Shown here piece by piece: positions 39,791 through 49,109 of a stretch of DNA of 50,327 nt. A program made the translations under genes and the position numbers. The first letter of the stretch is position 1; each line of letters starts with the position of its first letter. The DNA is from Acidaminobacter sp. (GTDB taxonomy: Bacteria; Bacillota_A; Clostridia; Peptostreptococcales; Acidaminobacteraceae), in assembly GCA_009881125.1 (NCBI GenBank), contig WXFH01000047.1, positions 1 to 50,327 of the forward strand, in the 5' to 3' direction. A model generated the notes under the pieces. That model was not told where the DNA came from, made no database searches, and was given only the letters and a program-made list of their open reading frames with translations.

Positions 39791-41520
39791 TGAAAGTGCT
39801 TGTCGGCGCAGGCAGCTGCGGATTTGCAGCAGGCGCGCATAAACTCATGGATGAGCTGGAAGCCATCCAGGATCTTCAAATCGATTACGAGATCACAGGC
39901 TGTATTGGCATGTGCCACCTGGAGCCTATCATGGAGGTTCATGAAGGCGGCGAGGTGTTCCGGTTCGTCAAAGTCTTGCCGGAGGATGTCAGACCAATCC
40001 TGGAGGATTTCAGAAATTACGCAAATAACCGGATCAGTGTGGAGGATGCTGACAGTCTCGTGAAGCAGCCCCGCGTCGTTCTGAAAAACTGTGGTGTCAT
40101 CAATCCTGAGGATATCGAGGATTACATAAATATAGGCGGCTATGAGGCGATTCGCAATTGCTACGAATCGAGCTCGCCGGAGGCCGTCATTAACGAAATC
40201 AAAACTTCAGGCCTCAGAGGGCGCGGCGGCGCGGGCTTCCCGACCTGGTTCAAGTGGGATGCGGCCAGAAAATCACCTGGTCCTAAGAAATATGTCGTCT
40301 GCAACGCGGACGAAGGGGACCCGGGGGCGTTCATGGACCGTTCCGTACTCGAGGGCGATCCCCATACTCTGATTGAGGGCATGATGATCTGCGGTTTTGC
40401 CATTGACTCTGACGAAGGCGTCGTCTACGTCCGCGCGGAATATCCGCTGGCGATCCGCCGTCTTGAGAAGGCTATCAAAGACGCGAGAGCAAAAAACATC
40501 CTTGGCAAAGATATCTTTGGCATCAAAGGCAGAAACTTTGATCTCCGCATCAAAGCAGGCGCCGGCGCCTTTGTCTGCGGCGAGGAAACCGCTTTGATCG
40601 CGTCCCTCGAAGGCGAGCGCGGCATGCCTAGACTGAAGCCGCCGTTCCCGGCGCAAAAGGGCTTCTGGCAGCTGCCTACCAACATCAATAACGTCGAAAC
40701 TTTCGCCAACGTGCCATGGATCATCCGCAACGGCGGCGCGGCGTTTGCCAAGTTCGGCATTGAGAGCAGCAAGGGGACGAAAGTCTTCGCCCTGACGGGC
40801 AAAGTCAAAAAAGGCGGCCTGGTGGAAGTGCCTATGGGCATGTCCCTGCGCGAGGTCATCTATGACATTGGCGGCGGCATTGTGGGCGACAGACCGTTTA
40901 AAGCGGTTCAGCTGGGCGGACCTTCCGGCGGTTGTGTGCCTATGCAGCTGATCGACACCTCCGTCGACTATGAGTCTATTACGCGAACCGGCGCAATTGT
41001 CGGCTCCGGCGGCATGGTCGTCATGGATGACACCACTTGTATGGTGGATATGGCGCGCTTCTTCCTGGACTTCACCTGCAAGGAATCCTGCGGTAAATGT
41101 ACGTATTGCCGCATGGGCACCAAACGCATGCTGGAAATCCTGGAGCGCATCACAAACGGCCAGGGCAAAGACGGCGACATTGAACTCCTCGAGGAGCTCA
41201 GCTACAAGGTTAAAGACGGCTCCCTGTGCGGCCTCGGCCAAACGGCGCCAAACCCGGTTTTAACGACGATCAAGTACTTCCGCAACGAGTACGAGGATCA
41301 CATTTACAACAAGACTTGTACGGCGAAGCAGTGCGCTGCGCTGATCCGCTATGAGGTCGTTGCGGACAAGTGTATCGGTTGTACGGTATGCGCGAAGGCG
41401 TGTCCGGTCTCCTGCATCAAGGGCGAGCTGCGCAAGGTCCACGAGATCGACCAGGATGCCTGCATCAAGTGCGGACAATGCTTCCAGAAGTGTAAATTCG
41501 ACGCGATTCGTGTCTACTAA
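39790..41520 (+). CDS. stnB: NuoF/HydB-like flavin iron-sulfur subunit
   Basis: 576 residues. A [2Fe-2S] thioredoxin-like N-terminus (MKVLVGAGSCGFAAGAHKL...CIGMCHLEP), then the NADH/FMN module (RGRGGAGFPTWFKW, NADEGDPGAFMDRS, GEETALIASLEGERG), the cluster motif ESCGKCTYCRMGTKRML, and two C-terminal [4Fe-4S] sites (CIGCTVCAKACP and CIKCGQCFQKC). This domain set is that of HydB and StnB, the FMN site where NADH electrons are bifurcated or confurcated with ferredoxin. Confidence 0.95.
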   Translation: MKVLVGAGSCGFAAGAHKLMDELEAIQDLQIDYEITGCIGMCHLEPIMEVHEGGEVFRFVKVLPEDVRPILEDFRNYANNRISVEDADSLVKQPRVVLKNCGVINPEDIEDYINIGGYEAIRNCYESSSPEAVINEIKTSGLRGRGGAGFPTWFKWDAARKSPGPKKYVVCNADEGDPGAFMDRSVLEGDPHTLIEGMMICGFAIDSDEGVVYVRAEYPLAIRRLEKAIKDARAKNILGKDIFGIKGRNFDLRIKAGAGAFVCGEETALIASLEGERGMPRLKPPFPAQKGFWQLPTNINNVETFANVPWIIRNGGAAFAKFGIESSKGTKVFALTGKVKKGGLVEVPMGMSLREVIYDIGGGIVGDRPFKAVQLGGPSGGCVPMQLIDTSVDYESITRTGAIVGSGGMVVMDDTTCMVDMARFFLDFTCKESCGKCTYCRMGTKRMLEILERITNGQGKDGDIELLEELSYKVKDGSLCGLGQTAPNPVLTTIKYFRNEYEDHIYNKTCTAKQCAALIRYEVVADKCIGCTVCAKACPVSCIKGELRKVHEIDQDACIKCGQCFQKCKFDAIRVY

Positions 41521-41541
41521 CGGCGAAAGGAATGTGAACAA

Positions 41542-44500
41542 ATGCCATATATCAGAGTTAATATCGATGGCCGTGAGATTCAGACCTATCGCGGCCATAC
41601 GATCCTGGAAGTCGCGGCTCAGGCCGGGATTGACATCCCAACCCTGTGCCACGACGATAAGATAGAGAACTACGGCTCCTGCGGCATCTGCGTCGTAGAA
41701 GTCGAGGGCAACCCGCGCCTGGTGCGCTCCTGCTCTACTGAGATCATGGACGGCATGGTCATCAGAACCATGTCTGACCGTATCCGGGAAAGCCGGAAGA
41801 CGACCCTTGAGCTGCTGCTGTCCGACCATACCGGCGACTGTAAGGCACCGTGTACCCATGGCTGTCCGGGCCACGTTGACGTTCAGGGCTACGTCGGCCT
41901 GATCGCCAACAAACAGTACCAGGAGGCACTGAAGCTCATCAAGAAAGAGCTGCCGCTTCCTGCGTCCATCGGCAGGGTTTGTCCTCACCCTTGCCAGACA
42001 CAATGCCGACGCGGCCTCGTGGACGAGTCCATCACCATTGCCTGGCTGAAGTATTTTGTCGCGGACCTCGACCTTAAGAGCGGAAGCCCTTACATGCCGC
42101 CAATGCTGCCGGATTCCGGGAAGAAAGTCGCCATAGTCGGCGGCGGCCCGAGCGGACTTTCCGCGGCTTACTACCTGCGCACCCAAGGCCACGCAGTAAC
42201 TGTCTATGAAGCTATGCCGGAATTTGGCGGCATGCTCAAATATGGTATTCCGCTCTACAGACTGCCAAAGGATGTCCTGAAGTCAGAAGTGGAAGTCATC
42301 CGCAGCATGGGCGTCGAGCTCAAGCCTAACATTCGTATAGGTACTGATGTGACCCTGGAGTATCTCAGAGAGAAGTTTGACGCGGTGTACATAGGCATAG
42401 GCGCATGGACCAGCATGGGCATTGACTGCCCTGGGGATCAGCTGGACGGCGTCATTGGCGGCATACAGTTTCTGACTAAGTTCGCGGTCAATGAACCAAT
42501 CAAGACCGGCGAGCGCATCGCGGTTATTGGCGGCGGCAACACGGCTATGGACGCGGCAAGAACGGCGATCCGCCTTGGCGCCAAAGAAGTCTACACTATT
42601 TACCGTCGAACCAAGGAAGATATGCCTGCGGTGGATATCGAGATTGAAGAGGCTATGGAAGAGGGCGTCGTCTTTAAGTTCCTTCTCAGCCCAATTGAGG
42701 TTATTGGCGACGAAAACGGCCGCGTGAAGCAGATCCGGCTGCAGAAAATGCAGGTCGTCGGCGGCGGTGCGGACGGACGCAAAAAAGTGGTGCCTGTTGA
42801 AGGCGAAGAGGAAATTTTGAATGTAGACTCGGTGATCATGTCCGTTGGACAACGTCTTAAAGGGGATGGCTTTGAGGAGCTCGCCCTGAACAAGCACGGC
42901 TACATTGTTGCAGATCCTGAGACCTTCATGACCAACCTGGACGGCGTCTTCGCCGGCGGGGACGCGACGAATAAGGGCGCGGATATTGCCATTGCTGCGA
43001 TTGCAGAAGGCAAGTGGGCGGCGCGCGTCATGAATACCTATCTCCACGGCAACCTGAAGCCCCACAAGGATCCATTCTACGTCAAGCGTGAGGACCTCAC
43101 CAGCGAGAGCTTCCCGGATGTGGTTCGCGAGCTTCGCCCGCATATGGCTCATGAGCATCCTGAACTGAGAAAGCACAACTTTGAAGAGGTCGTCAAGGGC
43201 TATACCGAGGCGGCGGCAGTGCAGGAAGGCAACAGATGCCTGGAGTGCGGCTGCCACGATTACTTCGAGTGCGATCTGATCACCCATTCCCAGGCCTATG
43301 ATGTCAAACCGGAGCGCTTTGCCGGTGAGATGCACAAGCGTATGGACGACGACGATCATCCGTTTATCAAGCGGGATCCAAACAAGTGCATACTGTGCGG
43401 CCAGTGCGTCAGAATCTGTGACGAGGTCATGGACAACACGGCGCTGGGTCTTGTCAGCCGCGGCTTTGACACTATTGTGAAGCCATCCATGGAGAAAAAC
43501 CTGAAAGAGACGGAGTGTATTTCCTGTGGCCAGTGCATCAGCGTTTGTCCGACCGGAGCGCTCCAGGAGCGTACGCCAATCCATAAGCCGGTACCGGTTC
43601 GCACTACGCTGACTACGACGGCTTGCTCCTGCTGTTCCGTGGGCTGTACCCGCGACCTTGAGAGCCGCGGCGCCATGCTGCTGCGCTCATTGCCGGTGAG
43701 CGGTGAAAACACGGTCAACGACGGGCTCCTGTGCTCGAAGGGCCGCTTTGGCTTCTCGGCATATATCACAGAAAACCGTATTACTAAGCCGATGGTCCGC
43801 AAAGACGGCGAACTGGTAGAAACGACCTTCAGAGAGGCCTTCCTCTATGCGGCAAGACGCGCTCAGAGCCTGCATCTCCTGCACGGACGCAATTCTGTGG
43901 GCATCAGCATCTCTGACCGCTACACCAACGAGGAGCTCTACATGGCGAAGAAATTCGGCGTCGAGGTTCTGGGCACCAACGAAATCTTCTCCCTTGGCAA
44001 CAAGAAGAGCGGACTTAAGGATGTCCTCCCGTATGACGCGTCTCCGAACCTGCTCGACGAGCTGACCAGGACGGATGTCATAATCTCTGTTGGCGGCGAC
44101 ATGATGACGGATTACGCGATCGCGGCGCTGAAAGTCAAAGAAGCGGTTGGAAATGGCGCTAAACTGATTCACCTCAATAATCGTAAGAATAAGCTGGATG
44201 ATTGGGCAGCGCGCTCCGTCAAGCTGGAGAATAATCTGGAATTCCTCCGCGAAATCGCCAAGTATTTGGCAGATCACAGCACTAAGGCAATACGGGCTGC
44301 TGGTTTAGAGGACGTTAAAGCGTCACTCTCAGATGTTCGCGTGTCTTCCGAAGCCGCAGAAATTGCGGAGCTCTATCTCAACGCCAAGAAGGCCATGATC
44401 GTGTATGACGGCCGTGAAATCAGCCTAGAAGGCGAGCAGCTCATTGCATCACTCTGCATGCTGTCCGGCCATATTGCGTCCGCGCGGGAAGGCTTCATCA

Positions 44501-45120
44501 AACTGCGCGCCAACGCCAACGGCCAGGGTCTCGTCGACATGGGCATTGACCTCGACAGCGCGTCCAAGTACGCGAAAATCGCCAGCGGCGAAATCAAAGG
44601 CCTGATGGTCTTTGGTGAGGATGTCTCTGTGGACGCCGTCCGCGGACTGTCCTTCCTGATGGTTCAGGATACCCATATGACTGAGCTCGCGAAAATCGCG
44701 GATGTCGTCATTCCTGCCACGGTCATGGTTGAGTCAAACGGCACGATCACTTCCGCGGAGCGCCGCATCCACAGCGTCAGCGCTGCCGTTGAATCCCCAA
44801 CGGGTCTCAGCAACTGGGAGATCTTCAAGGAGCTCATGAATACCTACAGCACCAACTGCGCGGTCCAGAGCCACGAGGAGATCACCGAGGAGTACAGCCG
44901 CGACATGTTTGGCTATGTAGGCCTCACTAATAAAATGAAGGCTGCCGATGGTCCTGTCTACTGGCCAATCGGTCAGTCCCCGCAGCTTTACACTCGCGAG
45001 CAATTGGCGGCTCATGGACGTTACGTCATCCCGCAGGAAGGCAGACTCTTCGACTCGATTGAAGAGACGAACTATTTGAAGCGACTCTTTGGGGCGTTTA
45101 TTAAAGAGGCGACGGCTTAA
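41542..45120 (+). CDS. stnC: StnC-like NuoG/GltD fusion, NADPH-binding subunit
   Basis: 1192 residues. (1) NuoG-type [2Fe-2S] domain with Cys36, 47, 50, 64. (2) His/Cys segment DHTGDCKAPCTHGCPG. (3) GltD/NfnB-like flavoprotein: VAIVGGGPSGLSAAYYL for FAD, RIAVIGGGNTAMDAARTA for NAD(P)H, DGVFAGGDATNKGADIA. (4) Two [4Fe-4S] motifs CILCGQCVRIC and CISCGQCISVCP plus CSCCSVGC. (5) A C-terminal molybdopterin-oxidoreductase-like fold (about 700-1190) without visible metal ligand, as in NuoG. No hydrogenase H-cluster motif is present. Together with the two genes before it this matches the Sporomusa-type Stn transhydrogenase, linking NADH, ferredoxin and NADPH pools. Confidence 0.88.
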   Translation: MPYIRVNIDGREIQTYRGHTILEVAAQAGIDIPTLCHDDKIENYGSCGICVVEVEGNPRLVRSCSTEIMDGMVIRTMSDRIRESRKTTLELLLSDHTGDCKAPCTHGCPGHVDVQGYVGLIANKQYQEALKLIKKELPLPASIGRVCPHPCQTQCRRGLVDESITIAWLKYFVADLDLKSGSPYMPPMLPDSGKKVAIVGGGPSGLSAAYYLRTQGHAVTVYEAMPEFGGMLKYGIPLYRLPKDVLKSEVEVIRSMGVELKPNIRIGTDVTLEYLREKFDAVYIGIGAWTSMGIDCPGDQLDGVIGGIQFLTKFAVNEPIKTGERIAVIGGGNTAMDAARTAIRLGAKEVYTIYRRTKEDMPAVDIEIEEAMEEGVVFKFLLSPIEVIGDENGRVKQIRLQKMQVVGGGADGRKKVVPVEGEEEILNVDSVIMSVGQRLKGDGFEELALNKHGYIVADPETFMTNLDGVFAGGDATNKGADIAIAAIAEGKWAARVMNTYLHGNLKPHKDPFYVKREDLTSESFPDVVRELRPHMAHEHPELRKHNFEEVVKGYTEAAAVQEGNRCLECGCHDYFECDLITHSQAYDVKPERFAGEMHKRMDDDDHPFIKRDPNKCILCGQCVRICDEVMDNTALGLVSRGFDTIVKPSMEKNLKETECISCGQCISVCPTGALQERTPIHKPVPVRTTLTTTACSCCSVGCTRDLESRGAMLLRSLPVSGENTVNDGLLCSKGRFGFSAYITENRITKPMVRKDGELVETTFREAFLYAARRAQSLHLLHGRNSVGISISDRYTNEELYMAKKFGVEVLGTNEIFSLGNKKSGLKDVLPYDASPNLLDELTRTDVIISVGGDMMTDYAIAALKVKEAVGNGAKLIHLNNRKNKLDDWAARSVKLENNLEFLREIAKYLADHSTKAIRAAGLEDVKASLSDVRVSSEAAEIAELYLNAKKAMIVYDGREISLEGEQLIASLCMLSGHIASAREGFIKLRANANGQGLVDMGIDLDSASKYAKIASGEIKGLMVFGEDVSVDAVRGLSFLMVQDTHMTELAKIADVVIPATVMVESNGTITSAERRIHSVSAAVESPTGLSNWEIFKELMNTYSTNCAVQSHEEITEEYSRDMFGYVGLTNKMKAADGPVYWPIGQSPQLYTREQLAAHGRYVIPQEGRLFDSIEETNYLKRLFGAFIKEATA

Positions 45121-45149
45121 GGCGGACCAGATAAGGTTTAGTTAAGGTT

Positions 45150-45200
45150 GAGGAGTTGAACTATGGCGCGTGGCGCCATAGTTCAACTCCTCTTTATTTT
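45150..45200 (+). terminator. very strong terminator of the Stn-like operon
   Basis: Perfect 20 bp stem (45150-45169 with 45173-45192), GTG loop, then TTTATTTT. Confidence 0.92.
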
Positions 45201-45241
45201 GTGGCAGATTGACCTAATTTATGGCGGCAAGATCCCTATTA

Positions 45242-45251
45242 GTGGTATAAT
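45242..45251 (+). promoter_or_regulatory. extended -10 promoter of the Crp/Fnr gene
   Basis: TGGTATAAT (extended -10, 45243-45251) with no clear -35; the gene starts at 45288 after AGGAGGG. Confidence 0.45.
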
Positions 45252-45287
45252 GTCAATAACAAGGACAAATGGCAGGAGGGATGACGT

Positions 45288-45980
45288 GTGATCAGACTGA
45301 TGGATGAAAAGCTGATTGATTACTATGTGGAGAAGCTGGGCGTTATGTCTTGTTTTTCAAAGGATCTCAGGCCTCATATGACCCTGTATCAGATTGAGCG
45401 CGGGGAAGAGGTTTACGAACTGAATCAGCCGGTGACCATGTTTTACTTTTTGGCCATGGGGACGCTGAAGGTATCTTACGCACTGGATAATGGAAAAGTC
45501 GTGCTTTTAAGATTTATCAAACCACCGGGGGTGTGCGGGGATGTTGAGATTGGCATCAACAGGCCGGTGAGGACCTCCGTCAGCGCTGCGACGGATTGTC
45601 ACCTGATTGGAATACACCTTGAGGTGATTAAGGCGCAAACGGCAGAGGACTCTGTGTTTAAGGATTTCATCATCGAGAGTCTGAGCCATAAAGTCATGGC
45701 GGTGTCCAATGCCATGGCCATCAATCTGAGTTATCCGCTGGAAAACAGGTTTGCGGGGTATTTGCTGTCGATTTCCTCTCAGGTCAATGACCGACGCGTT
45801 CAGGAAATAAAGACCTTTGATCTCAGGGAAATCGCAACCATGCTGGGGACCAGTTACAGACATTTGTGCCGGGTGATCAAAGATTTTTCTGACCAGGGAC
45901 TTATTGAGAAGCGCCGCAGCCAGATCCTCATCAAGGACTATGCGGGACTGGAGTCCTTGTCTGCCGGGTTTTATGAGTAG
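45288..45980 (+). CDS. Crp/Fnr-family regulator
   Basis: 230 residues: cyclic-nucleotide-type effector domain (residues 15-120, RGEEVYELNQPVTMFYFLAMGTLKVSYALDNGKVVLLRFIKPPGVCGDVEI), dimer helix and a winged helix (TFDLREIATMLGTSYRHLCRVIKDFSDQGLIEKRRSQILI). No N-terminal Cys cluster as in Fnr, and the cAMP-contact residues of Crp are not evident; the layout is closer to YeiL. GTG start is set by AGGAGGG at 45274-45280. It lies right after the Stn-like operon and might regulate it or redox genes (inference). Confidence 0.9.
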   Translation: MIRLMDEKLIDYYVEKLGVMSCFSKDLRPHMTLYQIERGEEVYELNQPVTMFYFLAMGTLKVSYALDNGKVVLLRFIKPPGVCGDVEIGINRPVRTSVSAATDCHLIGIHLEVIKAQTAEDSVFKDFIIESLSHKVMAVSNAMAINLSYPLENRFAGYLLSISSQVNDRRVQEIKTFDLREIATMLGTSYRHLCRVIKDFSDQGLIEKRRSQILIKDYAGLESLSAGFYE

Positions 45981-46008
45981 CGTTGAGCGGTTAAATTTAA
46001 GGGATAGG

Positions 46009-46068
46009 AAGAAGTTGGTTTGTTGGGAAACGCTGAGCGGATTCTCAATTTTGACCAGCTTCTTTTTT
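46009..46068 (+). terminator. terminator of the Crp/Fnr gene
   Basis: Imperfect stem AAGAAGTTGGT/ACCAGCTTCTT with a long loop, followed by TTTT. Confidence 0.55.
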
Positions 46069-46147
46069 AGATTAGAGTGCGAAAGGTGGTTGGTCGTGGT
46101 TGTGGATTGAATTAAAAATAAATTTCGTAATTTCGACGTGGTAAATA

Positions 46148-46176
46148 TTGACAATTAATCCCTCTTTTGATATTGT
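46148..46176 (+). promoter_or_regulatory. promoter of ssb
   Basis: TTGACA (46148-46153), 17 bp, TATTGT (46171-46176), 29 bp before the start codon. Confidence 0.6.
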
Positions 46177-46205
46177 AAAAATATACCAATCACAGGAGGG
46201 ATTCT

Positions 46206-46610
46206 ATGAATAATGTTAGTCTGATCGGCCGTCTCACCCATGAACCAGAGTTGAAATTTACCCAGGGCGGACTAGCTGTCAACAAGCTGATCATTGCGGT
46301 GGACCGTTCACTCGGTCGCGAAAAGCGGGATGAGCTCAGGCGCCAGGGCAAACCGACCGCAGACTTTCCAAGAGTTGTCGCAATGGGGAAATTGGCGGAA
46401 ACCTGCCAGACGTATTTGAAGAAGGGTGATTTGTTCAGCGTGGAAGGCAGGGTTTCAACTTCATCTTATGAAAATAAGGATGGGGATAAAGTGTTCAACA
46501 CAGATATCATTGCGTCACATATTCGATTTTTGACACCTAACCGCGGCACAACTGAAATTATACCGGCAGACCTTTCTTCAGAAGAGGCCGTTGAGATAGC
46601 GCCTTTCTAA
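46206..46610 (+). CDS. ssb: single-stranded DNA-binding protein
   Basis: 134-residue OB-fold protein: MNNVSLIGRLTHEPELKFTQGGLAVNKLIIAVDR and FSVEGRVSTSSYENKDGDKVFNTDIIAS are typical. It is shorter than housekeeping Ssb, with almost no glycine/glutamine linker, and ends EAVEIAPF rather than the acidic DDDIPF tip used to recruit repair proteins. It stands alone, not between rpsF and rpsR, so it is probably a second copy. GGAGGG precedes ATG. Confidence 0.92.
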   Translation: MNNVSLIGRLTHEPELKFTQGGLAVNKLIIAVDRSLGREKRDELRRQGKPTADFPRVVAMGKLAETCQTYLKKGDLFSVEGRVSTSSYENKDGDKVFNTDIIASHIRFLTPNRGTTEIIPADLSSEEAVEIAPF

Positions 46611-46660
46611 TTCGCTCAGCAAAGTCGACTGAAGATAGGAGATGGGAGTAACTCAGCATA

Positions 46661-46672
46661 ACCATCGGCAAA
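46661..46672 (+). repeat. copy of the 12-mer ACCATCGGCAAA
   Basis: Exact + strand match 50 bp after the ssb stop codon, before the terminator. Confidence 0.9.
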
Positions 46673-46711
46673 TCAAAATAGATCTAAGTCATCAGCAAGA
46701 TTATACATAAG

Positions 46712-46763
46712 CGCCGGCCATCTGTTCATTCTTCGGAATGTCCAGATGGCCGGCGGCAGTTTT
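46712..46763 (+). terminator. terminator of ssb with UUCG tetraloop
   Basis: Stem CGCCGGCCATCTG/CAGATGGCCGGCG topped by CATTC-TTCG-GAATG, followed by GCAGTTTTTG. Confidence 0.85.
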
Positions 46764-46880
46764 TGAAAAATTTTGTGATGAATTCTTAACTTTTGTGTGA
46801 CTTTTGACCATATAAACTTTTTTTAGATTTGTTATAATGATAACAGTAAATTTTACCAGTGAAGGAGAACGACAACGACT

Positions 46881-47702
46881 ATGTACGATTATCATATGCA
46901 TTCATACTTTTCAACAGATTGCGCGATTCCGGTCAAAGAAATGATCGAGGGTGCTGTCACAGCCGGTATGAAGGAGATCGCGATCACGGATCACGTCGAC
47001 TACGAATATAACTCCACAGAAATTCAGTTTGATTTTGACGTTGAAGTTGGACTGCGAGAGTACGAAGTGATTGGGGAAGAATACGCCGACCGGATTACTG
47101 TGCGCAAGGGCATTGAGATTGGCATTCAGCCCCATGTCCTGGGCCGCTGCTCTGTGCTGGTGAACATGCATGCCTTTGACTTTGTCATTGCCAGCGTGCA
47201 CAACGCCGGAAAGCAAGACCTTTACAACGGCGACTTTTACCGGGACAGAACCCCGGAAGAAGCACTGCTCTATTTTTATGATGAACTGTATCAGATGCTG
47301 AAGGACTATAAGGACTACTCCGTCATAGGTCATTTCGACATAGTCAAGCGCTATAATGAGGATGTCAAAGCGTTGCCCTTCGAGAAGTATCGTGAGGTCA
47401 TAGCGAAGCCCCTGAAAGAGATCATAAAAGCGGGGAAGGGCATTGAGATCAATCTGTCCGGCATCCGCCAGGGCCTTGGCGAGAGCCTGCCTTCCCTTGA
47501 TGTCCTGAAGCTCTATAAAGAGCTGGGCGGGGAGATCGTCACCCTGGGTTCGGATTCCCATGTGCCGGAGACTATAGGCGATCAGTTCCGCCTTGGCGTT
47601 GGGATGCTGAAAGAAGCCGGCTTCGACAAAATTTACCGCTTCGAGCGCATGCAGCCTATTCCGGTGCCGCTTGCGGAGCTGGAAGCGAAATATCTCATAT
47701 AG
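46881..47702 (+). CDS. PHP-domain phosphatase, histidinol-phosphatase-like
   Basis: 273 residues of the PHP metallo-phosphoesterase family with all metal motifs: YHMHSYFSTD, ITDHVDY, GIEIG, ASVHN, IGHFDIVKR and LGSDSHVPETIG. Size and order match HisK/YtvP-type histidinol-phosphatases, which act in histidine synthesis, but no other his genes are near and related PHP proteins act on other phosphate esters. GAAGGAGAA before ATG; a TATAAT at 46833-46838 is a likely -10 box. Confidence 0.85.
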   Translation: MYDYHMHSYFSTDCAIPVKEMIEGAVTAGMKEIAITDHVDYEYNSTEIQFDFDVEVGLREYEVIGEEYADRITVRKGIEIGIQPHVLGRCSVLVNMHAFDFVIASVHNAGKQDLYNGDFYRDRTPEEALLYFYDELYQMLKDYKDYSVIGHFDIVKRYNEDVKALPFEKYREVIAKPLKEIIKAGKGIEINLSGIRQGLGESLPSLDVLKLYKELGGEIVTLGSDSHVPETIGDQFRLGVGMLKEAGFDKIYRFERMQPIPVPLAELEAKYLI

Positions 47703-47846
47703 TCCATATTGTTCCAGATAATGCCGGACCTTTCCGTAAACTACGAAAGCCCGGGACCTCCAGGACCTCCAGTACCCCAGGACTCCGCCACGGCTTCACA
47801 CATCCGACAGATCACGAAGACTATAACAGCAGGTGAGGGATTGGCC

Positions 47847-49109
47847 TTGCGATTTCGCAAATTATCAACGGGTAAAATCGACTATAACATGCGCATCTTT
47901 GCCTTGTATGGCATTCTGTATGAGACCGCGCTGAATTTTTACAAACCGTTTTCCGTCAAGTTTCTGGAGCGGATTGGCGGCAGCGAGCTGGAGATTGCCC
48001 TGATCAACGCCCTTCCGGGCTTGGTGACGCTGATCGCCATCCTGCCTGGCGCCCTGTGGCTCAGGCGCTCAGAGGATACGCAGCTCACCACTGCCAGGCT
48101 CATTTTGTTTGGCCGATGGTTCCTGTTCGCCATGGCCTTCATTCCATTCCTTCCACCGCAGTACCGGGCATTTGGCTTCCTCGCCCTGTTTACGCTGATG
48201 TGCATTCCAGACGCCATCTATCAGACGAGCTACCAGAGCTTTATAGGTGTCTTGTTCGAACCCCGGGCCAGGGCCAATGCCATAGGGATGCGCAACAAGC
48301 TGACGGTTCCGGCACTAACGGCGGTGACGCTGCTCAGCGGCAATATCCTGACCTTGGTTCCAAAAACCGATGAGCAGCGTTTATTCATCTATCAGATCTT
48401 TTTTGGACTTGCCTTCTTCTTTGGCGTGATGGAATACAAAGCCTTCAAGAAATTCAAGGTTGCGAAAAAGGACGCGGGATTTGCCAGATCCAGCGGACGC
48501 GAGCCCCTCAAGCCTCAGGTCATAAAAATCCTCAGCAACAAACAATTCCGCTTTTTCGCCCTGTGCAGTCTTGGCTTTCACTTTGGCTGGCACATGGGTT
48601 GGCCGCTTTTCAACATCTATATGATTAAGACCCTTGGAGCGAACGAACTCTGGCTCGCGGTCATTTCGGTGGCCTCAGCCATTACCATGTTCTTTGGCTA
48701 CAGCTTCTGGAGCCGTCAGATCGAAAAGCGCGGAAACAGTTTCGTGCTGCCAATCTGTACCTTTGGCATGGCTTTGACGCCCCTCATGTATGCCTGGTCG
48801 CCCAATCTGTATATCTTGCTGCCAACGGCTCTGATCTCCGGATTTTTTACAGCCGGGACCCTCAGTGTCACTTTAGGGGCGCTGCTGGAGGCGACGCCGC
48901 AGGATAACCGGGTCATGTATATAGCGGTCTACAACGTGTTAATCAACCTCAGTCTGGCTACGGCGCCAATGCTGGGTCACTATTTCTTTGAACTCAAGGG
49001 CATTGTGTTCGCGCTTTACATGACGGGGCTGTTTCGTTTCCTGGGAACGCTGCTCTTTTTCTACAGAGACCGGCGCATTGCAAAGGAGAAACTCGGTGTC
49101 TGCGGCTGA
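47847..49109 (+). CDS. MFS-type membrane transporter
   Basis: About 420 residues, 10-12 hydrophobic segments: RIFALYGILYETALNFYKPFSVKFLERIGGSELEIALINALPGLVTLIAILPGALWL at the start, conserved-looking RANAIGMRNKL in the middle loop and LPTALISGFFTAGTLSVTLGALLEATP. Substrate unknown. The open frame extends to TTG 47709 with an odd Pro-rich N-terminus and no ribosome site. AGGTGAGGG at 47831-47839 favours TTG 47847. The last codons (EKLGVCG-stop) are supplied by the palindromic element at 49088-49130. Confidence 0.8.
   Translation: MRFRKLSTGKIDYNMRIFALYGILYETALNFYKPFSVKFLERIGGSELEIALINALPGLVTLIAILPGALWLRRSEDTQLTTARLILFGRWFLFAMAFIPFLPPQYRAFGFLALFTLMCIPDAIYQTSYQSFIGVLFEPRARANAIGMRNKLTVPALTAVTLLSGNILTLVPKTDEQRLFIYQIFFGLAFFFGVMEYKAFKKFKVAKKDAGFARSSGREPLKPQVIKILSNKQFRFFALCSLGFHFGWHMGWPLFNIYMIKTLGANELWLAVISVASAITMFFGYSFWSRQIEKRGNSFVLPICTFGMALTPLMYAWSPNLYILLPTALISGFFTAGTLSVTLGALLEATPQDNRVMYIAVYNVLINLSLATAPMLGHYFFELKGIVFALYMTGLFRFLGTLLFFYRDRRIAKEKLGVCG

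Noticed and set aside
41542..45120. [FeFe]-hydrogenase or formate dehydrogenase catalytic subunit
   Set aside because: No H-cluster cysteine motifs and no molybdenum/tungsten-ligand Cys or selenocysteine are visible; the C-terminal fold looks like the inactive NuoG domain.
48110..48122. Additional copies of the 12-mer at 44944, 48112, 23254 and 25170
   Set aside because: These match only the GCCGATGGT core and differ at the A-rich end, so they were left out of the exact count.
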